Source of the DNA: Myrica gale
Taxonomy: Eukaryota > Streptophyta > Magnoliopsida > Fagales > Myricaceae
Length of the DNA: 64,000 nucleotides
Assembly (NCBI GenBank): GCA_963930655.1
Contig: OZ005602.1
Coordinates: 23,883,840-23,947,839, forward strand
Direction of reading: 5' to 3'
A model generated the notes under the pieces. That model saw only the letters and a list, made by a program, of their open reading frames with translations, made no database searches and was not told the DNA's origin. Positions 1 through 12,332 of the stretch are shown in pieces. The stretch's first letter is position 1, and each line of letters begins with the position of its first letter. The position numbers were made by a program, and so were the translations under genes.

Positions 1-516
1 ACGGTCGTTAACCACCCCTAGTTGAGACTTGAGATGATTATTAATTATGTGACATAGTTTTGTTAGGCTTTTGTTGGAATATGTTAGTTGGTTTATGTCA
101 CATTGTTGGACACTTTTATTAGATTTTAGTCTTTATGTTTGAATATGATATTATGTTATACTTTTGGTCAACTTTATATTTGTTATAATTGTTAATGATT
201 ATGATATTATATTTGAATATGTTATGATATTTGTCCGTTTGATATGATTATTGATTATGATATTATGTTGAAAATTTAAATAGCCTAAAACAGTGCAAAA
301 AATGAAAAAGCTCAAGAAAAAAATTTTTTTTTTTGCACAACGGTTATACGGTTTAAGCGGTTATCGTATAACCGTTACCGTTAATACCGTCACCAGCAAG
401 GGTGGTTATTGTGCCTTAGCGGTGCGGTGACGGTGTCAATTATGTGATTCCGTCAATTGCGGTGACGGTGACGATTTTTGCCAAACCGTCACCTACACTA
501 CTGTTAACCACTCCTA
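1..516. mobile_element. hAT transposon ends, nested and partial
   Basis: Two copies of an Ac-type hAT terminus lie in the same orientation: one ends near base 20 (GTTAACCACCCCTA), the other near base 516 (GTTAACCACTCCTA). The stretch 340-500 is packed with short CGGTTAT and CGGTGACGG repeats, which resembles the subterminal repeats of hAT elements. The partner ends and any target duplication lie outside the window or are lost. No transposase is visible. I read it as one hAT end inserted in or next to another. Confidence 0.5.
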
Positions 517-646
517 ATAAGGAGGATAACTAATCTGTATCAATGGTAGATACAAGAGATATTATTTCTTGTACCAAGTGGCACTGCAACGCTGCCGTTT
601 TTGTCAAGGACATCTTTCTGGTTAATCCCTCTTGAACAGTCAAATG

Positions 647-987
647 TAGGGCTGAAAATCGGAAATGCGGTCCGATTTTCGGACCGCATTTCCGGTTGCT
701 TTATATTTAAGGACCGAACCGGACCACTTATAAGTGGTCCGGTCCGGTTTTATAAAATGTGGTCCGGTCTGGACCACTTAATATATTTTTTTTAAAATAA
801 ATTTCGAACGGCACACTGCACTGCGCAGTAGGCTTTGCGTAGTGCAGAGCGCGCACTCTGCGCAATGCAGTTCTCTGCACTGTGCAGAGTAATATTTTTT
901 AAATAATTAAAAAATTAAAAAAATATATTAAATGCGGTCCGGACCGGATCGCAAATCCGGTCTGGGGTCCGGTTTTGTTCAACCCTA
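647..987. mobile_element. hAT-type MITE, 341 bp
   Basis: The termini are TAGGGCTGAAAATCGG and, on the other strand, TAGGGTTGAACAAAAC. The flanks are an 8-bp target duplication with one mismatch (GTCAAATG at 639-646, GTCCAATG at 988-995). The interior is made of inverted GGACCGGACC / GGTCCGGTCC runs and an AT-rich core, and it has no coding capacity. The same family occurs at 10419-10710 (decayed) and 57677-58031. Confidence 0.85.
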
Positions 988-3275
988 GTCCAATGAACTC
1001 ATCATTAGCGGACAGCTCACTCTCGTCAGGCTCGTATTGGTCCCCCATTCCACTATTCTCAAGTTCCTTTCTCTCCCGTTCACGGCAAAGAGCCCTCCTC
1101 ATTAATCACAGTGTATTTATTTATATAAATAAACATTGTACTCCTTTTTTTATGATTGATATTACTCTTTATCTTTCTTTTTTTAATCAGAAAGGGTTAC
1201 TGCAACTCATTAACTTAAATCAAACCAAAATACAATCGCGGGTCAGTTCCCGCATAAATCCAAGACAGCTCGTTAACAAGTTCTGGTATTACCGGGTACC
1301 CTCGTTATATAAAATAAGGGCCGTCAACGAGCAAGATGATGCGCTGTCATATTCATACACCCCCTTTTGATATTACTCAATCTTGCTAAAAAAATAATTG
1401 TTGTCCTTTATATTTGAATGTTAAACCAGATGGAAAGTGGTAATGGAGTATTTCGTTCACTTGTTCGTTTGATTTAACGGATTAATCGAATGCGAGCAAC
1501 AATAAAAAAAAAAATCAATTTGAGGAGAGTATTTTAATTTTGTATATAAATATAGGGCATGAGATGATATTTTCCTATCAACATCGACTATTATAAACTT
1601 GCTAATCGAGTGGGTTGCTTTCCGTGGTGAGTATATCTGACTTGGAAATTTGGAATGAGAACAAAATTATCCCCTTGCAGATGTATACTTTTCTGGTTTT
1701 CCTTGATGTTCAAAACTATGTGTGGGACTGCTTTGCATTGACGGTGGTGCGTTCCTTAAGGGCCACACACTACACACACACGGGGTTGCTTTCCGAAGAT
1801 CCTCCTTTTTTGGTTGCTGTAAGGTGAACCAAGTTTGATGACCAATTCTTCTTCGTCGAGAAACAAAGCACGACAACGGCGTGCTTATCATGTCTTCTTT
1901 CTGTGATTCGCGGAATATCCATGTTTTGCGGCTAATCCATTCCTCCAAGTGGCTTCCGTCTGGACAACCATAGAAGAGATTCCTATAAAGACAGCGTTTT
2001 GTTCACCAAAAAACAAACAAATTGTTGGTTTGGTGGGCAATTCTTCATTCTTGCGGTGGGTATGTGCTCCCGGTTTTGATAAAGTCTCATGCAGTGTTTC
2101 TTTAAGGTTGTGATGATTTTAGCGCACAATATTATCCATTACTAAAAACAGCCCATTTCCCTTTTATAGACACAAATCAAATTAGACTCTATAATTTTTA
2201 ATTACATCCCTTTAGTTTTAAAAGATATCATTCATTGCCCTCCGTTTAATTTAATTATTAAACAACACGAAAAATGATTAAAATACACAAAATTATTTAA
2301 AGCATTGAAAAATAATATATAAATAAAAATATATAAATCATATTTCCATTTTTATATTTACTTTTAATTTTTTTTTCTTAGAGGGGGTATTTCAGTCAAT
2401 CCACATCAAAAACAAATTAAAAATTATGGTGTCCAATTTGATTTTTGCGCATAGAGCTTCTTCGTTTCATGTTTGAGTGCCAAAATTTTGACCCTAATTA
2501 AAAAAATACAAAATAATCTCTTTTCTCATTAAAATTATTATTTTTTATTATAATACTCATTCAAATCTTCATCTTTTTATTTTTTTCATCAACTCTGATG
2601 AACTACCTTCATTTTTTTTACGAACTCCAATTTTAAAACTCAAACACCACCAGCTGTCACGTAGTAAAAATGTCCCAACAGGTCTGCTACAACACTGACA
2701 GGTACAAAGCTCTTTACAACATTACAAGGAGCCAAGAGCTCTACACAACCAAACTAGGTCTTGAGACCCAAAAACCATACCCGAGTTCATACACTAACGG
2801 CTACTTCCCGTTCCCGATAATTTGAAAGAATCAGGAAAAAATAAAATAAAAATAGGAAAATGAACTCTGAATCTCTGTGGCCTAGAAAAAGAAAAAATAA
2901 ATAAAGGAAAAGGAACTCCGAAGCCCAGTGAGAATGGACAAATGCACTTTCGCCAAAAGGGAACAACAATGGGAACTTGAGCAAATAATGACATCATTAT
3001 TCATTAAATCATTTTCTCAACGCATTTCAACAGTCTCATATTCCAGCAACTTCTATCGCTTGCTTAAAGGAACATCATATCAGGAAGCACACAGTTCCCT
3101 CAGACCAGAATCCTCTCAAGAACGATAAGTATATCTTATTGAATTTCTCAAAGTCAGGTTGCTTTCTTATTTTTGAAACAAGAACCGAACCTATTTAGTC
3201 CACCATGGTGTACCCAGTACTGTACCATCATTGAAAGACAAGCGTTCATTATTCCTGGGTGACATGCCCACTTTT
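988..3275. other. No gene recognised
   Basis: The stretch is AT-rich. Short open frames occur on both strands but none resembles a known protein or has convincing splice sites. The part from about 2640 to 3275 lies downstream of the SLX1-like gene and may include its 3' UTR. Nothing else is supportable here. Confidence 0.4.
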
Positions 3276-5243
3276 CTATAACTGGACAAAACATGGGGAT
3301 TTAGTCAAGTCGATAATCTCATGACAAACTCTTCTTTTCTTGTTGCATAAACTCGTTCTGCAGTTGGGAGATGGGGTTGACACATCTATTATCTCAACTT
3401 GATGAGGCACAAAACAGCTGCTGCTTGCTGGTCCGTCGACATCAGCAGCCTGGATAGTTCTCAATAGATGTCTTGCTGGTCGGTGCAATTCAACACTACT
3501 ACCTTTAATCATATCTCCATCTTCAGCAGTTTCTTCGATGAGACATGAGCTAGTAGCAAGTGAAGAGGATGTTCTGACCAATGATTTGATGAAACCAGAT
3601 GTTTGTGCACAATCTTGTTCTTGTTCATTGCTGCATTTATGAAGATCATCAGTCATCTTGTTGACATTAGTCTCGTAATCTCCACTGGCAATACCCTCTT
3701 CGTCACATTCTTTATTATCCAAGTCATTCTCATTTTCACTTAAACTCACATCCAGTTCAGTGTAGCATGGAAGGTCATCCATTGGGCAAACTTGGACCTT
3801 CATATGCTCAGGCAAGCTTGGGCGACCAGCGGAATGATTTGTGTACTTCGTAGAAAAATAATTTACAGTGATGTTCAAGCTGATCATGTAGCAAAGAAAG
3901 AAAAGAAGAAAGAGAGAGAAAGAGATTCAGTCTCGACTGGCAAAAGTCTTCAGTTAACCTATATTACGACAGGTGTATTAACTAGAATTAAGCATAAGAT
4001 AATACCTTTGCCAGGCTGGGAGGGTGAGCATTGTGTATGCAAGTTTGATCTTGTTGGCAATTCCAGAAAGAGATTTAAAGCTTGCAGCAGCCTTCCTCAC
4101 GGCCAGTGATTCATTTGGGTGTTGCCAGGCCCATTCAAACTAAAAAGTTTTGAACTCAACCTTGTTAGTAGCAGAAATTCTTGTCTGTGGGATTAATTTG
4201 GAAAAAAGAATAAATGAACAGGACATATCATATCAGGGTTACACTTCGACTTGAAAGAAAGATTTGAAACTATCCACATATATGTTTGGTGTTTGCCAAT
4301 GTGCAGAAGGGAAATAACAGTGTTTTACAAGATGGTTCAAAACAGGCATTGCTTATGGTCCATTCCGCTGATTGGTAATGAAAAAGATCTCAAGAGTGTC
4401 AAATGTCATGGTGAATATCGCACAGCATGCTAAGGTATAACTTTGCAGCCTATTATCAAAAATTGTTTTGTGGCCAATCTAGTTTGCATCAACAGAAGAA
4501 ACGAAAAACGTGATACAGAACTTATAATCATTGGGATTCCACTGAATGAATTATAATCAGCCGTGGATGCTTAGCTTAGGTTTAGTATAGCCACAGTACA
4601 CTAAACTTTCACTAGACCACCAACACTAACAACAAGAAACATCAAATTGGGGCTTGCAGTTGATTCTTCAATTGCAAATCACAAAAGCAACTACAAGTCA
4701 ATCTTCTACATAACAAAACAAAGCAGCACAATCAAATCCAAACCTTAACCTGTAGCTTTATATACGTAGACATTATTATATTGCTAATAATTATGAAAGA
4801 AAAATAATCTTATTTATTAACCTGGAGAGCGGAGACGTTTGTTGGGAAACCGTAGATGCACAGAACCATTTCCCAGGGTCTTTTTTTCTTGGTCCTCCAC
4901 GCACCACTCACTATTTCCCCATTGTGCTGTCTTATACGACGCCGCGGATTCACCGTAAATCTGGTTTTCAACCAAAGAAAACAGGAACTTAAGAATAGAA
5001 ATAAAATTGACCCATTTGGTTCTTGAGGTCAATAAATTGGAAAAATGAAGAGGAACCCAAATGACAGGAAGCGAACCCTATGTAGGTTTGCCCTTTGTGG
5101 CGTGGGCTGAGGGAGACCAACAGATAGCACGCGAAAAACCGTTTCCCTTCTTTGCCTACGATTCCTTCTCCACCTTGTTGTTCTGCTTCCGGCTGGGAAA
5201 TTACGGCGTCTGAGCTCTCCGATCTTACCCTTCTTTTCCTCAT
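3276..5243 (-). CDS. SLX1: SLX1-like GIY-YIG structure-specific endonuclease
   Basis: Four exons read on the minus strand: 5243-5077, 4960-4822, 4139-4006 and 3879-3276. All introns are GT-AG, the phases join, and the protein is 347 aa. The GIY-YIG nuclease domain spans roughly residues 37-145. It has CYLL at 39-42, YIG at 54-56, the arginine cluster [10 protein letters not shown] at 62-71, and the FEWAWQHP block with the likely metal-binding Glu104. Family members are the catalytic subunit of SLX1-SLX4, which cuts branched DNA such as Holliday junctions and flaps in the nucleus. The last exon (about 200 aa) is acidic and Ser-rich. I see no clear C4HC3 zinc finger, which fungal and animal SLX1 carry. 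Instead two SUMO-interaction-like motifs occur (EIIDV at 309-313, EIIDLT at 334-339). The start was chosen as the first ATG in the frame that encodes the nuclease block. The assignment is firm; the exact start less so. Confidence 0.88.
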
Positions 5244-5619
5244 CTCTCTCTCTCTCTGTTTCTTTCACTCATGCACAGTGACAGAGAACAGGCACAAAGC
5301 AGATGCAATTCGACCGTTGGTAGATTATTTGGCAGTTGTGGGTTCCAACTGGAATCACGGAATATTTTTTTTAGATTTAAGTTGAAATATTAATAAACTA
5401 TCAGGGTCCAATAGGAATTCTTTCCATCATATTATTATATTCTCCCTAGAAAGAAAGAGCCTAAAACATAATCAATCAGAGTTCCGGAATTAACGTTCAA
5501 CCATTTTGGTTTTGTGGAAATGCAAAATTTATACTTTTATTTTCTGGAGCGTGAAGTCGTGTACATGTTCACTCTGGAATTAACGTACGGCTAACTTTCG
5601 CCTAACTATTTTACCCAAT

Positions 5620-5975
5620 AAGCTATTTTATTTTTAAATAGATTGAATATACTTTACACTCTTTAATTATATAGTCAAATGATACCCATCAACTATTGAT
5701 TTTAGACGTTTTACATCATCCCTTAAAATTTTCCGTCAATTTAGAAAGAAATTTACTTTTTTGACCTCAAAATTGCGATTTTACCATAATACAATAGTTT
5801 GCTAAAAAATTATGAGGACAAAATTGTCATTTTGCACACCAAAAAAATTATTCAGTCCAAATTAATCAAAAAATTTAACAAGCATGCAAAGTGTTTAAAA
5901 TCAAAAGTTAATGAGTGTAATGTGATAAAAATAATATTTTATGGTTCAAAGTGTTAAGAACCTCATAGTTAGAAG
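5620..5975. repeat. AT-rich fold-back repeat
   Basis: An AT-rich stretch whose right part (TGAGTGTAATGTGATAAAAA and neighbours) recurs in reverse orientation near 37830-38165. The left and right arms are partly complementary (TTTACACTCTTTAATT against AATGAGTGTAATG). It is probably a MITE, but the ends and target duplication were not resolved. Confidence 0.5.
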
Positions 5976-6116
5976 ATGCAAAGGGTATTTATCCCTTTTT
6001 GAATGATAAAAAAAAACTATGAAGGTGAACTCATCATGTCACTTAACCAAAATAGTAATTTCCGTCCAAATTAACTGCTGAAGGTGCAAAGTGTAAATTG
6101 TTGATAGTTTTTTTTG

Positions 6117-6328
6117 GGATAAATGCAAAATTAGTACATGTACTATACGCAACAATCGATTTAGTCTCTGTGATATGAAAATCATAAATTTAGTCCCTGT
6201 GATTCTATTTTCGTTTGTCGTTGGTCCTCCATTAGGAACTGATTTTATCACTTTCTGAAATCACAGGGACTAAATTTATGTTTTTCATATTACGGGGACT
6301 AAATCAATTTTTGCATTTGCATTTATCC
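6117..6328. mobile_element. Mutator-like MITE, family A, copy 1
   Basis: The 212-bp fold-back element begins GGGATAAATGCAAAATT and ends GCATTTATCC. Its arms, which contain TTTAGTCCCTGTGAT and its complement, pair over most of the length. The flanks are T-runs, so the target duplication is uninformative. The same family is at 9384-9615 and 15928-16157, where a clean 9-bp duplication is visible. Confidence 0.8.
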
Positions 6329-8810
6329 TTTTTTTTTAAGTACAAACTGTTGGTAGTCGAAGGTAAAATGCATGTAGTTTGAAGTGCATAGTATTAAAAC
6401 CCTGATAGTCGGTGGAGTTATTTAAGCCTTTATAAAAGTGGCTGATTTATAGTTCACAGGAGACATGTCAAGTAGGTATAGTCGCTTAATCTGCCCCAGT
6501 AGTACCGAATCTTACAATCTCTACATATGATCAGATCATTAAAAACAAGCCACTTTCCACAGTTCTCTTCCTCTCACTTTCTCATATTTATACTTTATTG
6601 ATTCACCGGCAAAATGCTTCCGTCCATGTGGCCCAGAGACTCAGAGAGAGAGAGGAGCCCAATTGTTTTGAACTTTTACGAAGCAGTCGCCAGTCGACAT
6701 ACAATTACGTTCAGCGCAACCATCTACTGCCCCTTAGGTGTACGTTAGAGACGCATCAGCAAACTTCACGGTCCAGAATACTTTAAACAAGGCAGTCTTG
6801 AGTAGTTAACCTACCTTCATGACGACATGTACAGTGTAGAGCCCCCATCCCGAACCGCTAATTCAATATGATTGTAACATGCTAGAATTCCACCCCCCCC
6901 CCCCCCCCCAACACACAAAAAAAAAAAACCAAAACACAAAGGAAAGAGCAGAAGAGAAGAGGATGTAACGCATGATATTGCCTAAGCAAGCAACATAAAA
7001 AAATTGGGTACCACTGACATGATGCAACTAAAGAGTACAAAGCTAGTTCAATTGATAGTCCACTACAATGCCACCATACACATGTTCGTCTGCTTTCTTG
7101 CCAACCAAATAAAGATCAGATCTATAAGATCCTGAATTCTATGCATGCAGACAGATGTTGCCCATACATATATATCTAAGCAAAAGGTTTGGTGAAGAAG
7201 CATCATTTAGGAACTCAGTTTTCAAAACTACTCATCTTAACAACTTGCATCCTAACCATCAGTAATCATATTTCAAACTGCCCCCACAAAGCTTAAAAAC
7301 CTTAATCAGAATAAATACAAAACATATTAAATTGTATCCCATGCACCTTATTGGACCTTGTACAATACCAACAAGTTCTTCAACTGCCAAGTCAATTGAA
7401 GGTACTTATCTACACCCTCCAATTTCTATGCATATAGCTCTTTTACCCAACAAAGCATCAAGGAGCCTAGGTTTGTTAAGCTACACTCTATAAAGATGCT
7501 TTATGTTTTGTAGTTGACTTTGTGCAGATGATTTCTCATCCTCAACGCGTAGGACATAATCAATGTTGTTAAAAGCTCAAGGTGAACTTGAGTCGAAAGG
7601 CGTCATGGAGCCTAAGTGCAAAGTGCAAATGCAAGTGCATGCCTGATCGTAGCAAAGTGTATATTATTCTCTATTTATAATATTCCACAAGCAATTCAAA
7701 AAGGCTCATTTATCAGCTCAATTAGCTAAACATTGCGCAAATGCAAACATATTTTTGGTGCAAAATTCCAGATCCTGATAGGGCATTTAGTTCCTTACAG
7801 ATCATATATAATACATTTGAATGACATTACAGCTGGAAAAAAAACCAAAAAAACAATCATGCAACCATACAGATTTCTAAACACAATTTTGCATACTTCT
7901 GTCTCTTGTCCAATGCTTTTTACAGGTGACAATACAAAAATATACCCAAAGAGTACACTCTTTTGCACTTTTTAAGTATGTTTCACTTGCTTAGAAAAAA
8001 AGAAAAGTATGTTTCATTTGAGAGAGCTTCGCTCTAAGACTGAAATAAGCTCTTTTCCGTTGTGCAACATTCGACACATCGCCTCTGATCACAAAGAAAC
8101 TTTAATCCACCAGAACAGACTGACAAATTGAATTTGGCACAAGGGACACAGCACCCACATAACAGGTACAAAATATATAAATGGGAAGCAAATGCAGCAT
8201 ACATACATTTTATAATCACGGTGATGAAGACCCCATCAGGGTTAGAATTCCTTATACTTAAAATCTACAACTACCGTCTCCACATTCAGGGGAAGCTATA
8301 TAATTTACGGATATGATCTCACAACCATAAGAAGCTGAAAGAAACTCGGGCCTACCCTCTCAAGATACCACTATGGATTGAATACCAATCACTCTGTGTT
8401 AAAGCCATTACAAAAAAATGCAGCGTCGCACACTTCAAATAATTAGGATTCATTTCCATGACACCCCTAAATAATCAATTGCAAGCTTCCCTTCGCTACC
8501 CTGACATGTCTTTTCCTGACATTGCCACCATTTCGAACCTTTTTATGCCACGGATAATATACAAGAATCATCGCATTCTTAATAAACAGAACCCAATCAC
8601 AATCTCTACAAGGGCATAGTTCCTCTTAAATCCAGGTATACGTAAATTCCAATTACAACTTCACCAACAACATTACAAACAACAACAACCAACAATATAA
8701 GTGTTCTTCAAATGACTATAAAGATTACAACATCACCATCACAGAGGTAAATGATGGTTACAACCATGTACCTACAAGGAGTACATAGTAGCAGCGCGTA
8801 CCGCCGCAGA
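6329..8810. other. No gene recognised; homopolymer tract
   Basis: The region lies downstream of the small membrane-protein gene on its strand. It contains a 17-C tract (6893-6909) followed closely by an A tract. A Cys-rich open frame on the minus strand at 8034-8219 has no recognisable family or splice context. No RNA gene or transposon end was identified. Confidence 0.4.
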
Positions 8811-9186
8811 TCAATCGGAGAGCCTAGAAGACGGAGAGACCAAATGCTTCCAGAGGTAGCGACCACTGGCCATGTCCACAAATGTCCAGAACGCCGCACG
8901 GGCCTGCAGAGCCCAAAATTTGGGGGAAAAGAATTAAACAAACAAACAAACCCAATTCTTCAACAAAAAACAAAAAACAAGAAAAAAGCAATTAAACAAA
9001 GAAATAACAAGCTCTAGAAGAGAAGACCTTGGCGAGAGGGTTGCTTTTGTGTTCGGGATCCTTAACGAGGTCGTTGTCGGTGTCGGGGACGTCCTCTTGC
9101 GGGGATTGGGATTTGAGGTTTCTGAGGACGAAGAAGCCGGCGAGAGTGGCGGAGAGGAATATCAGAATCAGCCTCAGCGGACACAT
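8811..9186 (-). CDS. Small single-anchor membrane protein (methyltransferase-related type)
   Basis: Two exons, 9186-9028 and 8903-8811, are joined by a GT-AG intron in phase 0, giving 83 aa. It starts MCPLRLILIFLSATLAGFFV, a classic N-terminal signal anchor (residues about 4-22). A charged linker follows (residues 25-53), then a conserved C-terminal block containing FWTFVDMASGRYLW (residues about 58-71). Short plant proteins with this layout are annotated as methyltransferase-related (At5g58375 type, from memory). They have no methyltransferase fold and no known function, so I do not assign one. A Mutator-like MITE inserted at 9384, within 200 bp upstream of the start codon, may affect its promoter or 5' UTR. 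Confidence 0.83.
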
Positions 9187-9383
9187 TTTCTCAATCCCAC
9201 ACGGAGAAAAGAAAGAGGGAGAGAGGATTGAGAAAAATGTGTTGAAATGCAGACTCAGCTCAGGCTCTCGGAATGGGGAAAGTGTGGAAGAGATAAGAGG
9301 TTGCAGTTGAAGTTTCGTCACATTAGGTGGGTTGGATTTTTGACTTTTATTATGTTTTGTTCTTTTTGGTTTTATATTTTTTA

Positions 9384-9615
9384 GGGATAAATGTAAAATT
9401 AGTCCTTCTGCTATACATAAAAATCTATTTAGTCCATGTGATATGAAAAACATCAATTTAGTCTCTGTAATTCTATTTTCGTTTGTTATTGGTCCTCTAT
9501 CAGGGACTGATTTTATCACTTTCTGAAATCACAAGAACTAAATCGATGATTTTAATATCACAGGGACTAAATGGATTTTTGCATATAGCACAGGGACCAA
9601 TTTTGCATTTATCTC
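9384..9615. mobile_element. Mutator-like MITE, family A, copy 2
   Basis: The 232-bp copy begins GGGATAAATGTAAAATTAG and ends TTTTGCATTTATCTC. It has long complementary arms. The flanks TATTTTTTA and TATTTTTAT are a near 9-bp target duplication. It sits in the 5' region of the small membrane-protein gene. Confidence 0.82.
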
Positions 9616-9902
9616 TATTTTTATTAGCTTAATTACATAACTTTTAACAAATCAAACCTTCTTAAGCTCTAATTTTCAGATATATCATATATAATTATTT
9701 TCATCTGATTAGTTCAATAACAAGACAAGGTCGTAAATAGACTATTCGACTTTAAAAGACATCTGGACTTTGATTATAAGTCTATTTTTTAAATATGTAA
9801 GTCTTCTCATCCACTAAAAATTAATTAATTAATAAAATTAAAATTAAAAATAGGATATCCGATCTAAAAAACATATCGGCTCAAATTCTACGTCGATCTT
9901 GT

Positions 9903-9904
<2 letters not shown>

Positions 9905-9937
<33 letters not shown>
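9905..9937. repeat. (TA)n microsatellite
   Basis: An uninterrupted TA run of about 33 bp in an otherwise AT-rich intergenic stretch. Confidence 0.95.
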
Positions 9938-9941
<4 letters not shown>

Positions 9942-10418
9942 AATAGACGTTATATTTTAGAGATTGATTTATTAAAAATTAATGTTATATAATAATAATA
10001 ATTAAATATTTTTCATTGGATATTTTTTGCGACATGAAAGTTGGTTTTGACCCAACTAAAGTAGTGCTCCAAATAATAATAATTATTATCTATTAGGTGG
10101 TGATATTTATCTGATAACATGCTATATATATATATATTATTCTCAAATATATGAATCATTGGTGAAGAAAAAGTCCACTACGTTATTGCAGAAGAAAAGT
10201 CAACCCTGATGCACTCTGAGTTGGTTTCCATTCCCAGATCCCACCCACTTCCTACAATTTTTCACCGGCCAAAATATATAAATATATGATAAACAAGAGA
10301 TGATTACAAGGTCGTGCGCAACCACACCTCTATTTTTATAGACCGTTCTACATTACTCCGAGGAGATCCTAACAAGGATGCTTCTATAATCACTCCAAAA
10401 ATAAAAATCCCAAGCCGA

Positions 10419-10710
10419 ACAAAATCGGATCGCGAACCGGACCAGACTGTAAAATCGGACCGAATTTGCAGTCCGGTCTGGTCCTATATTTTTAAAATGT
10501 GGTTCGATCCGATCCTATTTTTTTAAATACGGTCCGGTTTTTATATTTTTAATACAAATACAAACTTAAAAAATTTAGTTTTAACCTAAACTAAAACTCT
10601 ACATTTTATATCATCTTTCCCCCTTCGAAATTAACCTAATTTTTTTAATTTAAAAAAAAAAACCGATCCGGATCACTTATAAGGACCACCGCATTTGGTT
10701 TGCAGCCCTA
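10419..10710. mobile_element. Decayed hAT-type MITE
   Basis: The right end reads TTTGCAGCCCTA, matching the family at 647-987. The interior shows the same GGTCCGGTC / ACCGGACC inverted runs and an AT-rich core also seen in the 57677-58031 copy. The left terminus is too decayed to place, and no target duplication was found. Confidence 0.6.
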
Positions 10711-11032
10711 CCCACAACCCCTTTTCAATCAAACAAGAAAATTTTGCTCATATACTATAAAATTTAAGAGCTCGCCGGACGCAAAATTGATGGTATTAGT
10801 CTAATTCTCAATAAGTTCTATACCAAAGAAGTCATACGTTGAAGATCATAATCCAACCTTCATTTATAGTCGTATTTTGAGCTGTCTACATACCGAATGG
10901 TGCCGCTTGATCCATTTGACCGATTCGATTCAAGTTCAACTACATAAATTCCAATGCATTCATTTGAAATTTTATGAGGGAATAAAACAGTTCCTCAAGA
11001 CATTGCTAACATGAAGTTAGACAATAGTATTT

Positions 11033-11527
11033 GGGGTAAAGTTATAGTTAACCCCGTAAGTTTGAGTAAAAATCAAATTAGTACCCATTATTTTCAAAAC
11101 GGTGATTTAAGACCCTTAACTTTTAAAACTCATCAATTCACGCATCCGTCCAAATCAAACGAAAAAAAACATAAAAAATAACCAAAATGCCCCTCCAACG
11201 TAAAATTACTAAAAATATTTAAAAACTCATTAAAATAAAATAAAAATTTTAAATAAATAATATTTTTTTAAATAAAACTGTTGAAACTCTAATTCAATAA
11301 TCCATTTATTTCTTAAAATTTTATTATTAAAATTTATTTATTAAAATTTAGCCTTGGAACATTTCGATCGTTTAGTATGATTTTCCGTCAAACTTAACGC
11401 TTAATTTGGACGGGATGAGTGAATTGATGAGTTTCAAAAGTTAAGGGTCTTAAATCTCCGTTTTAAAAATAACATGTACTAATTTGATTTTTATTCATAC
11501 TTACGGGGCTAATTATGACTTTACCCC
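11033..11527. mobile_element. Mutator-like long-TIR MITE, family B
   Basis: The 495-bp element begins GGGGTAAAGTTATAGTTA and ends TAATTATGACTTTACCCC. Inverted arms of roughly 120 bp enclose an AT-rich core. It is flanked by a 9-bp duplication with one mismatch (ATAGTATTT at 11024-11032, ATGGTATTT at 11528-11536). It lies just downstream of the truncated EngB-like gene. Confidence 0.83.
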
Positions 11528-12332
11528 ATGGTATTTTCATGAGTTACATGTAAGCACAGCCAAATCTGGACCATAATGAGTTGAAAGCTTTCAGCTTTGA
11601 GAGGAAATATTTGGGACCAGAAAAGTTACATCAGCCTGGAATGACATAAAGATCATGCACCAGTTATGCATTTAATAATAGGATTCGGATTTCATCCCGA
11701 TAGCTAGTTTCCAGCTATGTGCAGATGGAAAGCTTGAATGAGTTGCAATTAATCCAACGCTCACGAGAGTATATGTCAATTAATGAAGGCATGACTTGGA
11801 AGGTTTGCATGGTCTAATTCTTCACAAAACTCGTTTGTTTTCTTTCATTTTTTTTCAGAGAAAATTATCTATACACTTGAATGCAAGGTAGCGAAAGTGA
11901 GACTACTTCATCAAACATCCAGACCACTAAAACGATTTGCCACTTCTTACACTGATGCCTACATTGATTTCACATTTTGAAATGCAAAAAAATGTCTATC
12001 ATCAATATCCAGCATAGTAAGCAACAACTGTATCGATGAATGGATCTCTAGCTAACCCTCTATGCTTCCAAAAATTGCTACAAAATACCAATTTAATTCT
12101 TTATAGCTGTCTCAACTACTGAACATTATGACTTGTCAAATAAAAACAACTGAACATTATGATGATGCCCAATGGTAACTCAAATCGATTATAACTGGAT
12201 TACATACATAGAATAAGTTGCTATGTAGTATCAGCATCTTGAGGTAGGCCAGTGTCTTGGTTTTAGTTATTCATTTCCAAACTAGACTGGAAAGCACCTA
12301 CACAAGAAAAGGTTGAATTTCGGTTTCCATAC

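Noticed and set aside
8034-8219. Cys-rich minus-strand frame as a secreted peptide or zinc finger
   Set aside because: The cysteine spacing fits no family I recognise, there is no signal peptide, and surrounding sequence shows no exons.
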